64,000 nucleotides of DNA, taken from contig CAKUED010000008.1 in assembly GCA_934646005.1 (NCBI GenBank), positions 47,269-111,268 on the forward strand, read 5' to 3'. The stretch's first letter is position 1, and each line of letters starts with the position of its first letter. The DNA comes from an uncultured Oscillospiraceae bacterium. Its GTDB lineage: Bacteria > Bacillota > Clostridia > Oscillospirales > Oscillospiraceae. The translations under genes were made by a program, and so were the position numbers. Below the pieces are notes generated by a model. That model was given only the letters and a program-made list of their open reading frames with translations, searched no databases and was not told the origin of the DNA. Below are positions 55,332 through 62,669 of this stretch, in pieces.

Positions 55332-55360
55332 ATTATACGCATGCAAAACGGGCGTGTCAA
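55332..55360 (-). promoter_or_regulatory. Consensus promoter of the rpe-upstream RNA
   Basis: Minus-strand TTGACA (55355-55360), 17 bases, TATAAT (55332-55337): both hexamers perfect. Back to back with a plus-strand TTGACT-17-TACAAT (55374-55379 and 55397-55402) for the xpaC transcript. Confidence 0.88.
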
Positions 55361-55421
55361 TTCCCCGCATTTCTTGACTTTGCGCGCCGCAGGATATACA
55401 ATATTGGCAGTGTATTTTTAT

Positions 55422-55553
55422 AAATCTTGAAAAGATTTTTATAGCACCGAAGGTGCGTTCAGAACTTATGAGACGTGGAATTGCACAACTGTGCAATTCC
55501 AGCGTGCGAAGCACGCGGGTTTTCTGATTGATTTTTTAATCAGAAAACAGTAT
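55422..55553 (+). repeat. Repeat family A, copy 2: chain of five hairpins before xpaC
   Basis: Same hairpin order as 49162-49295. The last stem reads TTTTCTGATT/AATCAGAAAA where copy 1 has TTTCCTGATT/AATCAGGAAA: a C-G pair replaced by T-A, a paired change. The chain lies between a plus-strand promoter (55374-55402) and the xpaC start 33 bases downstream, so it is in the leader of that operon. Confidence 0.8.
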
Positions 55554-55585
55554 TATTTTTGCGAAAGAAAGGGCAAGGCACTGCC

Positions 55586-56314
55586 ATGAAACAGAAAAAG
55601 ACCCGCTCGACCGTCCCGCTGTATGTGGTCGCGGCACTGTGGCTGGGGCGCGCGCTGTCGGGCAATCTCAGCAGCTTCGGCGATATTTTCAAAACGATCG
55701 CGCTGTCGGTCGTTGTGTATTTTGGGGTCAGGCTCTTCTTCCCCGACAAGGCGGCGTCGCAGAAGGACGCCGAGGCGGAGAAGCAGCCCGAGAAACAGCC
55801 GGAGGCTGCCAAGCCTGAGCCGCAGCCCGAAAAGCAGCCGGACGAGCCGAAAAAGCCTGAATCGACCGGCAACGCGGAGCTGGACGCCGTGCTGCGCCAG
55901 GGCGAGGACGCCATCCGGCAGATCCGCCTGCGCAACGACGAAATTCCCGACTACAAAATTTCCGCGCAGCTCAAGCAGATCGAGCTGCTGACCGAAAAAA
56001 TTTTCGATTATGTGCGCGAGCACCCCGAGCAGCTCGGAGAAATTCGCCAGTTCCTCAACTATTACCTCCCCACCACGCTGAATCTGCTCGAAAAATATGT
56101 AGAGCTGCAAAATCAGCAGATGCGCGTCGGCAACATCGACGAGGGGATGCGGCAGATCGAAGAGCTTCTTGACAAGGTCGCCGTTGCGTTCCAGCGGCAG
56201 CTTGACAGTCTGTTTGAAAGCAGCGTGGTGGACATCACCGCAGATATTCAGGTCATGGAAAATATGATGGCTGCCGAAGGACTCAGCGGCGGCCGCGACT
56301 TTGACACAAAGTAA
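55586..56314 (+). CDS. XpaC-like (5-bromo-4-chloroindolyl phosphate hydrolysis) family protein
   Basis: 242 aa. N-terminal basic residues and two short membrane helices (about residues 10-25 and 33-52), a Lys/Glu/Pro-rich linker with repeated EKQPE units (60-95), then a helical domain (DYVREHPEQLGEIRQFLNYYLPTTLNLLEKYVELQ) characteristic of XpaC. In Bacilli XpaC genes sit next to telA-type genes, as here. Despite the name, an enzymatic role is doubtful. First gene of the xpaC-telA-TPM operon. Confidence 0.85.
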   Translation: MKQKKTRSTVPLYVVAALWLGRALSGNLSSFGDIFKTIALSVVVYFGVRLFFPDKAASQKDAEAEKQPEKQPEAAKPEPQPEKQPDEPKKPESTGNAELDAVLRQGEDAIRQIRLRNDEIPDYKISAQLKQIELLTEKIFDYVREHPEQLGEIRQFLNYYLPTTLNLLEKYVELQNQQMRVGNIDEGMRQIEELLDKVAVAFQRQLDSLFESSVVDITADIQVMENMMAAEGLSGGRDFDTK

Positions 56315-56328
56315 AGGAGAATCACATC

Positions 56329-57480
56329 ATGGATGAACAAAAGATCCCCCAGCTCACCCTGACCCCCGATCTGGACGAGCCTGCCGCCCCGCAGGTAAAG
56401 CCGGAGACCGAGCTCAAGCAGTCCGCGCCCGCGCCGGAAGCCGGTCCTGAACTTGCCAACCTCTCCGAGGCGGAGCAGAAGGCGGTGGCGGATTTTGCCG
56501 GGCAGATCGACCTGAGCGACGCGAACATCATCATCCAGTACGGCGCGGCGGCGCAGAAGAACATCGCCGATTTTTCGCAGGCGGCGCTCGATAAGGTCAA
56601 AATGAGCGACATGGGCGAGGTCGGCACGATGCTCTCCGGGCTGCTGGTGGAGCTGAAAACGCTGGACGAGCCGGAAAAGAAGGGCATCAGCGGGCTGTTC
56701 GGCAAGGCGAAAAAGAGCGCCGAAACGCTCCGCGCGCGCTACGGCAAGGCGGAGGAAAATGTAGACCGCATCGCAGGCGAGCTGGAAGTCCATCAGCGCA
56801 AGCTCATGAAGGACGTCGCCGTGATGGACCAGATGTACGACAAAAACCTGCAATATTTCAAGGAGCTGACGATGTACCTGCTCGCGGGCAGGCAGAGCCT
56901 GGAAAAGGCGCGCAATACCACCCTCGCGGAGCTGCGCGCCAAGGCGGAGAAGTCCGGGCTTCCCGAGGACGCGCAGGCGGCGAACGACTTTGAAAACAAG
57001 TGCCAGCGCTTTGAAAAGCGCCTGCACGATCTGGAGCTGACGCGCGTCATCTCGCTTCAGACCGCGCCGCAGATCCGCATGATCCAGAATAACGACGCGG
57101 CGATGATGGAAAAAATTCAGACCTCCATCATGAACACCATTCCGCTGTGGAAAAATCAGCTCGTGCTCACGCTCGGCATTGAAAATTCCCGCCGCGCCAT
57201 GGAGGCGCAGCGCAAGGTCACGGACGCGACGAACGAGCTGCTGAAGAAAAACGCCGATATGCTCAAGATGGCGACGGTCGATACCGCCCGCGAGTCTGAG
57301 CGCGGCATCGTAGACATTGAGACCCTCCAGCACACGAACGAGAGCCTGATCTCCACGCTCGACGAGGTCCTGCAAATTCAGACCGAGGGCGCGCAGAAGC
57401 GGGCCGAGGCGGAGCGCGAGCTGCGCCGCATCGAGGGCGAGCTCAAGCAGAAGCTGCTGGAAACGCGCAAGGTGCAGTAA
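56329..57480 (+). CDS. TelA-family toxic anion resistance protein
   Basis: 383 aa, mainly helical. The family core runs from about residue 45 to 370: FAGQIDLSDANIIIQYGAAAQKNIADFSQAALDKVK, VDRIAGELEVHQRKLMKDVAVMDQMYDKN, LQTAPQIRMIQNNDAAMMEKIQTSIMNTIPLWKNQLVLTLG. TelA/YaaN proteins are linked to tellurite and cell-envelope stress resistance, usually next to XpaC. GGAG precedes the ATG. 14 bases after xpaC. Confidence 0.93.
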   Translation: MDEQKIPQLTLTPDLDEPAAPQVKPETELKQSAPAPEAGPELANLSEAEQKAVADFAGQIDLSDANIIIQYGAAAQKNIADFSQAALDKVKMSDMGEVGTMLSGLLVELKTLDEPEKKGISGLFGKAKKSAETLRARYGKAEENVDRIAGELEVHQRKLMKDVAVMDQMYDKNLQYFKELTMYLLAGRQSLEKARNTTLAELRAKAEKSGLPEDAQAANDFENKCQRFEKRLHDLELTRVISLQTAPQIRMIQNNDAAMMEKIQTSIMNTIPLWKNQLVLTLGIENSRRAMEAQRKVTDATNELLKKNADMLKMATVDTARESERGIVDIETLQHTNESLISTLDEVLQIQTEGAQKRAEAERELRRIEGELKQKLLETRKVQ

Positions 57481-57506
57481 CGCACTGAATAGCAAAAGGA
57501 GCAACT

Positions 57507-58547
57507 ATGAACGTATTCAAAAAACGCGGCGTAGCCGTCACCGTCCTCATTCTGGCGGTGATCGCCGCCATCCTCATCGGGCAGCTCACAAAGCCGTCGG
57601 TCGATGAGACCTACAAGCCGGAGTCCAGCGCCACCGCGCAGAGCTGGGCAAAGGCGCACGCCGACAGCTACACCGCCTATGTGCAGGACGAAGCCGGGCT
57701 GTTCTCCAGCGCCACGAAGCAAACGCTGGCGGAGTATAACGCCGCGCTCGATTACCAGTACAGCGGCATTCTGGGCGTCGTCACCGTGCCCACGCTGTCA
57801 GGCAGCAGCATCAAGGCATATTCCGACAAAATTTGCTACGGCACGGACACCTACGGCAACGGCGATCTCGTGCTGCTGATCGACGAGGAGTCCGGGCAGT
57901 GGTACGTCAGCCCCGGCGACGACATCAGCTATTATCTGAATGACAATCTGGAGATCATCTTTACGCAGAATCTCGGCGACAGCTTCTGGGACGATCCTGA
58001 CAGCGCGATCACCACGCTCTTTACGCAGGTGTCCGGCTGGTACGCGAAAAACGTCCCCGTCTCCGGGCAGGCGGCGCAGCAGGAACAGGCTTCACAGAAG
58101 AGCGGCAGCTCCGGCGTGGGCGGCATCATCATCCTGATCTTGACGCTGTTTATCATTTTTGTCATTCTTTCGTTCGTGTTCTCGCTCGTCGCGGGCGTGC
58201 GCCGTGTGATCGGCGGCTACGGCTTCTTCGGTCCGTTCTGGGGACCGTGGTGGGGCGGCTGCTATCACCGCCATCCGCGCTGGTTCGGCGGCTTTCACGG
58301 TGCGCCCCCTCCCCCACCGCATCACGGTCCGGGCGGTCCGCGTCCCCCGCGCAGCGACCCTCCGCGCTATAACGGCGGCGGTCGCAGCGGCTTCGGCGGC
58401 GGCGGAAGCCGTGGGGGCTTTGGCGTCGGCGGCAGCCGCGGCGGCTTCGGTGGCGGCGGAAGCCGTGGTGGCTTCAGCGGCGGTGGTAGTCGCGGCGGTT
58501 TCGGCGGCGGTGGCAGCCGAGGCGGCTTTGGCGGCGGCAGACGCTGA
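57507..58547 (+). CDS. TPM-domain membrane protein with Gly/Ser/Arg-rich repeat tail
   Basis: 346 aa. An N-terminal hydrophobic segment (about residues 9-24, signal/anchor), a TPM domain (about 50-170: VQDEAGLFSSATKQTLAEYNAAL...GNGDLVLLIDEESGQWYVSPGDD), a membrane helix (about 205-232), then a His/Pro/Trp-rich stretch and a tail of GGGGSRGGF repeats. The TPM domain was first described in thylakoid and bacterial membrane proteins; some members have phosphatase activity, which is not predictable here. AAAAGGAG precedes the ATG. Last gene of the operon, 27 bases after telA. Confidence 0.85.
   Translation: MNVFKKRGVAVTVLILAVIAAILIGQLTKPSVDETYKPESSATAQSWAKAHADSYTAYVQDEAGLFSSATKQTLAEYNAALDYQYSGILGVVTVPTLSGSSIKAYSDKICYGTDTYGNGDLVLLIDEESGQWYVSPGDDISYYLNDNLEIIFTQNLGDSFWDDPDSAITTLFTQVSGWYAKNVPVSGQAAQQEQASQKSGSSGVGGIIILILTLFIIFVILSFVFSLVAGVRRVIGGYGFFGPFWGPWWGGCYHRHPRWFGGFHGAPPPPPHHGPGGPRPPRSDPPRYNGGGRSGFGGGGSRGGFGVGGSRGGFGGGGSRGGFSGGGSRGGFGGGGSRGGFGGGRR
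58387..58545 (+). repeat. 27-bp tandem repeat encoding GGGGSRGGF
   Basis: Five and a fraction units at the 3' end of the TPM gene. The units vary at third positions and at one Gly/Val/Ser position (GFGV, GFSG), so the array has drifted. Repeat number may vary between strains. Confidence 0.85.
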
Positions 58548-58568
58548 GATTGCAACATAATAAGCAAA

Positions 58569-58601
58569 ATGTCCCCGGTTTCCGTTTGGAAACCGGGGAC
58601 A
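58569..58601 (+). terminator. Terminator of the xpaC-telA-TPM operon
   Basis: A 14-bp perfect stem TGTCCCCGGTTTCC/GGAAACCGGGGACA around GTTT. Confidence 0.85.
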
Positions 58602-58645
58602 CTTCAATTTTTGATCGTATCACAGAGTTCTGTGCGTTCAAGGAT

Positions 58646-59521
58646 TCACTTCGGCTCGCTCAACTCACGTTGCCGCGTGGCGTATTCATACGCGCCCTTA
58701 AAGTCCTCGCGCTCGCGGCAGCACTGCTCCATGCTCGCGTAAAGTTCCCGCAGCAGATACCGGCTCGCGCCGCCGGACTGCTCCGCCTGCTGCAAATACA
58801 GCAGCGCATTTTCAAACTGCTCCTTGCGCAGCGCGATGCGTCCGCGCAGCAGCAGATATTCCGTCTGCTGCGCCTCCGGCAGTTCGCTGATGGACCAAAT
58901 TTCTTTTTCCGCCGCCTGAATGTGCTCCTGCGCCAGATGATACCGCGCCATCACCAGATGATACCGCGCCTCCGCCTGCTGCCGCAGATGCTGCCGCCGG
59001 TATGCCTCCGCCTGCGCGTCCGCGTCCTGCCGCCGCGCCAATGCCACTCGCGCCGCCAATTCCAGCGCTGCCGCTTGCAGCGCCGGGTCGGAGTACAGTC
59101 CCCGCGCGTCGCATTCCGCCGCCTCCTGTGCCAGCGCCAGCGCATCGTCAAATTCCTCGCGCCCCAGATGCTCCCACGCAAGCTGCATCGCCGCGCGCGA
59201 GAAGATCAACAGCTCCTCATCGCCCGCCTGCGCCGCGTCCTCGTGCAAAAGCTCCCAGCACGCGCGCCACTGCCCTTCGCGCAGCAGCGCCCGCGCGCTC
59301 GCCAGCCGGTCCGCCGCGCCGCCGCCATCCTCGCCGCTGAGCAGCCACCCGGCGTCCACGTTCAGCATCGCCGCCAGATATTCCAGCGTCCGCATGGACG
59401 GCTGCGCCGCGTCGTGCTCGATCTGCGAGAGCATATTGCGCGTGATCTGCTCACCTGCCAGCTCCTTCTGCGTCAGCCCGCGCGCAAGGCGCGTCTGGCG
59501 AATTTTCTGCCCCAGTGTCAT
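58646..59521 (-). CDS. XRE-family regulator with TPR domain
   Basis: 291 aa. An HTH_XRE domain covers residues 1-60 (MTLGQKIRQTRLARGLTQKELAGEQITRNMLSQIEHDAAQPSMRTLEYLAAML). The rest is an Ala-rich helical repeat region with TPR character (EYLLLRGRIALRKEQFENALLYLQQAEQ). This layout resembles peptide-responsive regulators, but no peptide gene is seen next to it. GGAGG is five bases before the ATG at 59521. It stands alone, convergent with the TPM operon. Target unknown. Confidence 0.88.
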   Translation of the reverse strand: MTLGQKIRQTRLARGLTQKELAGEQITRNMLSQIEHDAAQPSMRTLEYLAAMLNVDAGWLLSGEDGGGAADRLASARALLREGQWRACWELLHEDAAQAGDEELLIFSRAAMQLAWEHLGREEFDDALALAQEAAECDARGLYSDPALQAAALELAARVALARRQDADAQAEAYRRQHLRQQAEARYHLVMARYHLAQEHIQAAEKEIWSISELPEAQQTEYLLLRGRIALRKEQFENALLYLQQAEQSGGASRYLLRELYASMEQCCREREDFKGAYEYATRQRELSEPK

Positions 59522-59623
59522 GACTGCCTCCATAGGGAAATGTGATTTACCCCATTCTAACATATTCCGTCCCATTTGTCACGCAAAAAACCGGCGGCAG
59601 ACAATTATCAAATCGTTAAAAAT

Positions 59624-59811
59624 GCCTCGCAGAGTTTTGCACCCGCAGGCGCAAAAGCGATTATAATCATTTTTGCCGGCGGCGTGTACGTCGGCAAAAA
59701 TTCTGCTCACGGAGCGGAGTGTATAAATTTTGCGCTGCGCGCAAGATTTATGCGCGCAGCGCAGTGCAAGCCTTTTCAAACGAAAACCCAGCGAAGCGGT
59801 TTTCGTTTGAG
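59624..59811. repeat. Repeat family B, copy 2
   Basis: Same layout as 50453-50638. The third stem is GCGCTGCGCGCA/TGCGCGCAGCGC here versus GCGCTCTGC/GCAGAGCGC in copy 1: both arms changed together. The final 12-bp stem CAAACGAAAACC/GGTTTTCGTTTG and the GTGTACGT loop region are identical. Followed by another hairpin GAGCTTTTCAAAAA/TTTTTGAAAAGCTC (59811-59842). Confidence 0.8.
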
Positions 59812-59842
59812 AGCTTTTCAAAAATTTATTTTTGAAAAGCTC

Positions 59843-59875
59843 AAAACCGGCGGCAGATTTCTGCCGCCGGTTCGG
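59843..59875 (-). terminator. Terminator of the phosphoribosyltransferase gene
   Basis: A 13-bp perfect stem AACCGGCGGCAGA/TCTGCCGCCGGTT; on the minus strand followed by TTGAGCTTTTC. Confidence 0.8.
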
Positions 59876-59885
59876 GTTTATGTAC

Positions 59886-60443
59886 TTATTCCTTGACCGT
59901 GCCGTCCGGGTTAAAGACCGGCAGACCTTCGAGGTAGATGATGTCGTCACGCTGCTGCGCCGCGCCCTCGGCGAGCACCGCCATACGCCCGACGACCGTA
60001 CCGCCCGCCTGCTCCACAAGCTGCTCCATCGCGTGCAGCGATTCACCGGTGGAAATGACATCGTCCACGATCAGAATTTTCTTGCCGCGGATCTTCTCCG
60101 CGTCCTCGCCGCCCAGATACAGCTCCTGCTCGCGCTGGGTGGTGATGGAGTGGACCTTCACATGGATGGGGTCGGTCAGATAGACCTTCATGCCCTTGCG
60201 CGCCACAAAATAGGTGCTCGCGCCGCTCTGACGCGCCATCTCGTGGATGAGCGGGATGCTCTTTGCCTCGGCAGTGAGCAGATAGTCATAATCCTTCGGC
60301 GCGCGCGCCAGCAGCTCTTTTGCACAGGCGACGGTGATCTCCGCGTCGCCGAACATAATAAACGCACCGATATAAAGATCATCCGCCACCTTGCACAGCG
60401 GAAGCTGCCGTGTGAGTCCTGCGATCTTCATTTCATGCTTCAT
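59886..60443 (-). CDS. Adenine/purine phosphoribosyltransferase-like protein
   Basis: 185 aa type I PRTase. The PRPP loop KILIVDDVISTGES is at about residues 122-135, and the YDYLLTAEAKSIPLIHEMAR and YFVARKGMKVYLTDPIHV blocks resemble Apt-like proteins of Clostridia. It probably salvages a purine base to the nucleotide, but true adenine specificity cannot be read from sequence. AAGGGAGAAG precedes the ATG. Own promoter upstream, divergent from plsY. Confidence 0.85.
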   Translation of the reverse strand: MKHEMKIAGLTRQLPLCKVADDLYIGAFIMFGDAEITVACAKELLARAPKDYDYLLTAEAKSIPLIHEMARQSGASTYFVARKGMKVYLTDPIHVKVHSITTQREQELYLGGEDAEKIRGKKILIVDDVISTGESLHAMEQLVEQAGGTVVGRMAVLAEGAAQQRDDIIYLEGLPVFNPDGTVKE

Positions 60444-60487
60444 AGCTATTCTTCTCCCTTTTTGCCGCAGGGCGGCATAGTAATCAC

Positions 60488-60566
60488 ATTATAAGAAATC
60501 TGTCGCGGCTTGTCAATCATCTGTCCGATAAAATGGCTTGTCAGCGGCGCGCGCAGATGGTATACT
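60488..60566. promoter_or_regulatory. Divergent promoters of the PRTase and plsY genes
   Basis: Minus strand: TTGACA (60511-60516), 17 bases, TATAAT (60488-60493). Plus strand: TTGTCA (60538-60543), 17 bases, TATACT (60561-60566). The two do not overlap. Confidence 0.85.
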
Positions 60567-60587
60567 ACTCGTACTGACTGCAAAGGA

Positions 60588-61199
60588 GTGATCTCTCTGC
60601 CGCGATATATCCTATGCGCCGTTCTGGGCTATTTGCTCGGTTCGTTCAGCGCTTCCATTCTTATTTCCAAATATATTTTCCGGCACGACGTGCGAAAAAG
60701 CGGCAGCGGCAACGCCGGCGCTGCGAATACCGCGCGCGTATTCGGCATGGGCGCGGGGCTTCTGACGCTGCTCGGCGATTTTGTCAAGTGCCTGCTCGCC
60801 ATGCTCCTCACCCGCGCCATCGCGGGCGAGCTCGGGATGTGCGTGGGCGGCGCTTCGTGTATGCTGGGGCACTGCTTCCCGCTTTATTTTCACTTTCGCG
60901 GCGGCAAGGCGGTGTCCACCGGCGCGGCGGTCGCACTGCTGATCGACTGGCGCGTGCTTGCGATCGCGCTGGCGGTGTATCTGCTGGCGGCGGCGCTGTT
61001 CCGCTTTGCCTCGCTCGCGTCGCTGTGCGCGGCGGCGGCGATCCCGGTAAGTGCGCTGGCGCTGTCGGTATCCATGCCCCGGCTCATCCTTGCGATCTTC
61101 ACGTTCGTACTCGTCGCCGTGATGCACCGCGGCAACATCGCCCGCCTCATCGCCGGAACAGAGCCGAAATTCTCGTTCGGAAAACGTCCCACAAAATAA
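60588..61199 (+). CDS. plsY: Glycerol-3-phosphate acyltransferase PlsY
   Basis: About 203 aa with five or six membrane helices and the PlsY active-site loops: GSFSASILISKY, RKSGSGNAGAANTARVFG and GHCFPLYFHFRGGKAVSTG. It transfers acyl groups from acyl phosphate to glycerol-3-phosphate, the first step of phospholipid synthesis. There is no ATG. AAGGAG overlaps a GTG at 60588 and is nine bases before a CTG at 60597, so the true start is one of these; GTG is given. Normally partnered with PlsX, which is not in this window. Confidence 0.92.
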   Translation: MISLPRYILCAVLGYLLGSFSASILISKYIFRHDVRKSGSGNAGAANTARVFGMGAGLLTLLGDFVKCLLAMLLTRAIAGELGMCVGGASCMLGHCFPLYFHFRGGKAVSTGAAVALLIDWRVLAIALAVYLLAAALFRFASLASLCAAAAIPVSALALSVSMPRLILAIFTFVLVAVMHRGNIARLIAGTEPKFSFGKRPTK

Positions 61200-61204
61200 T
61201 ACAC

Positions 61205-61239
61205 AAAGGGCGCAGGCAATTGCCTGCGCCCTGTTTTTT
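61205..61239. terminator. Shared terminator of plsY and the M18 peptidase gene
   Basis: AAGGGCGCAGGCAA/TTGCCTGCGCCCTG followed by TTTTTT on the plus strand; it ends at the stop of the convergent gene. Confidence 0.85.
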
Positions 61240-62548
61240 ATGCTTGGAAGCTCCATCCATCTGCCGTCTGCCGCAGCGTGCGCGCATAAAGCGCCCGCGA
61301 AAGGCTGACCAGATGTGCCGGATCGTCCGCCCCGGCGGTCTCGAACGCGGAGTGCATCGCAAGCTGCGCCAGCCCCACATCCGCGCTGTGCAGCGACACC
61401 TGCGTGAGCGCGATGCTGCCGAGCGTCGATCCGCCCGGAAGGTCGGAGCGGTTGGCATACACCTGCGTGGGGATGCGCGCATCCCGGCAGACGCTCTCGA
61501 GCAGCGCGGCGGATCCGCCGTCGGTGGTGTAGTGCTGCGCTGCGTTGAATTTCACCACCACGCCGCCGTTCATCACCGGGCAGTTTTCGCCGTCGGAAAA
61601 CTCCGGGTGGTTCGGATGCAGCGCGTGCGCGTTGTCCGCCGATAGCAGGAAGCTCGCCGCCACGGCGCGGCAGTAGTCCGCCTCGCCCATGCCGAGCCCT
61701 TCGCAGACGCGCCGCAGCACATCGCGCAGCAGCGTAGATGCCGCGCCCTGCCGCGTCTGGCTGCCGACCTCCTCGTTGTCAAACAGGCAGCAGACCTGCG
61801 CGCTCGTGCTCTCCGGCGCGGTCAAAAAGCCCTCCAGACACGCGAACGCGCATTCCAGATCGTCCAGCCGCGGCGAGCCGACCCACGGCGCGCCCGCGCC
61901 GAGATACACCCCCGGCTGGCGGTTGCAGAGCAGCAGATCGTGCCCCAGCACGTCCGCTTCCGCCGCGCTTGCCGCCTCAGCCGCCAGCGCCAGCGCGGAT
62001 ACCTCTGCCCCGCCCGGTGCAAAGATCGGCGGCAGATCGATATTCGCCAGCAGCTTCACGCCGTCATTCGCGGCGCGGTTCATGTGGATCGCCACATTCG
62101 GAATGACGACCGGGCACTGCGGCAGCTCCACGAGCCGCTGCGCGATGCCGCCGTCCGGCGTGCGCACCAGCACGCGCCCCGCGATCTCCAGCGGGCGGTC
62201 AAACCAGCTTGCATACAGCATCCCGCCGTATTTTTCTGTATTCAGCCGCACATAGGTTTTCCCCGGCAGGTGCGGATTCTGCTTGAGCTTGAACGCGGGC
62301 GAGTCCGTATGACTCGCCGTGATGATAAACCCCGGCAGCCCCGTTTTGGGCAGCGTGAAGGCGATGAGCGACGAGCCGCCGCGCGTGGTATAATACCGTC
62401 CGCCGGGCGCAAGCTGCCACGGCTGCGACTCCAAAAGGCGCGTAAAGCCCGCCTCGTCCAGCCGCCGCGCGGCGTTCGCCACGGCAAAATAGCTGCACGG
62501 GCTGGCGGTGATAAAGTCCAGCATCCGATCTGTCAGAACGTTTTTCAT
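61238..62548 (-). CDS. M18 family aminopeptidase
   Basis: 436 aa. Metal ligands are visible in ITASHTDSPAFKLK (His near residue 78), the FDNEEVGSQTRQGAAS block (Glu pair near 265) and the C-terminal GGSTLGSIALTQVSLHSADVGLAQLAMHSAFE (His). This is the DAP/aspartyl aminopeptidase-like M18 family, dinuclear zinc enzymes removing N-terminal residues from peptides in the cytoplasm. The start MKNVLTDRMLDFI has GGGGGGACGC upstream, a fair site. Divergent from the M29 gene. Confidence 0.94.
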   Translation of the reverse strand: MKNVLTDRMLDFITASPCSYFAVANAARRLDEAGFTRLLESQPWQLAPGGRYYTTRGGSSLIAFTLPKTGLPGFIITASHTDSPAFKLKQNPHLPGKTYVRLNTEKYGGMLYASWFDRPLEIAGRVLVRTPDGGIAQRLVELPQCPVVIPNVAIHMNRAANDGVKLLANIDLPPIFAPGGAEVSALALAAEAASAAEADVLGHDLLLCNRQPGVYLGAGAPWVGSPRLDDLECAFACLEGFLTAPESTSAQVCCLFDNEEVGSQTRQGAASTLLRDVLRRVCEGLGMGEADYCRAVAASFLLSADNAHALHPNHPEFSDGENCPVMNGGVVVKFNAAQHYTTDGGSAALLESVCRDARIPTQVYANRSDLPGGSTLGSIALTQVSLHSADVGLAQLAMHSAFETAGADDPAHLVSLSRALYARTLRQTADGWSFQA

Positions 62549-62669
62549 AAAGCGTCCCCCCTTTCCCGTATCCTATCACACGCGCGGGCGCAAATCAACA
62601 TTGTGGTTTTCAAATCCGATAAAACGTGGTATGATAGGAAAGTTAGAGAACATGCAGGAGGCGCTCAAC

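Noticed and set aside
49162..55553. CRISPR-like interpretation of the hairpin repeats
   Set aside because: There are no regularly spaced direct repeats with unique spacers and no cas genes anywhere in the window.
58367..58567. Proline-rich minus-strand frame opposite the TPM gene tail
   Set aside because: It is the antisense of the 27-bp Gly/Ser/Arg repeat and has no independent support.
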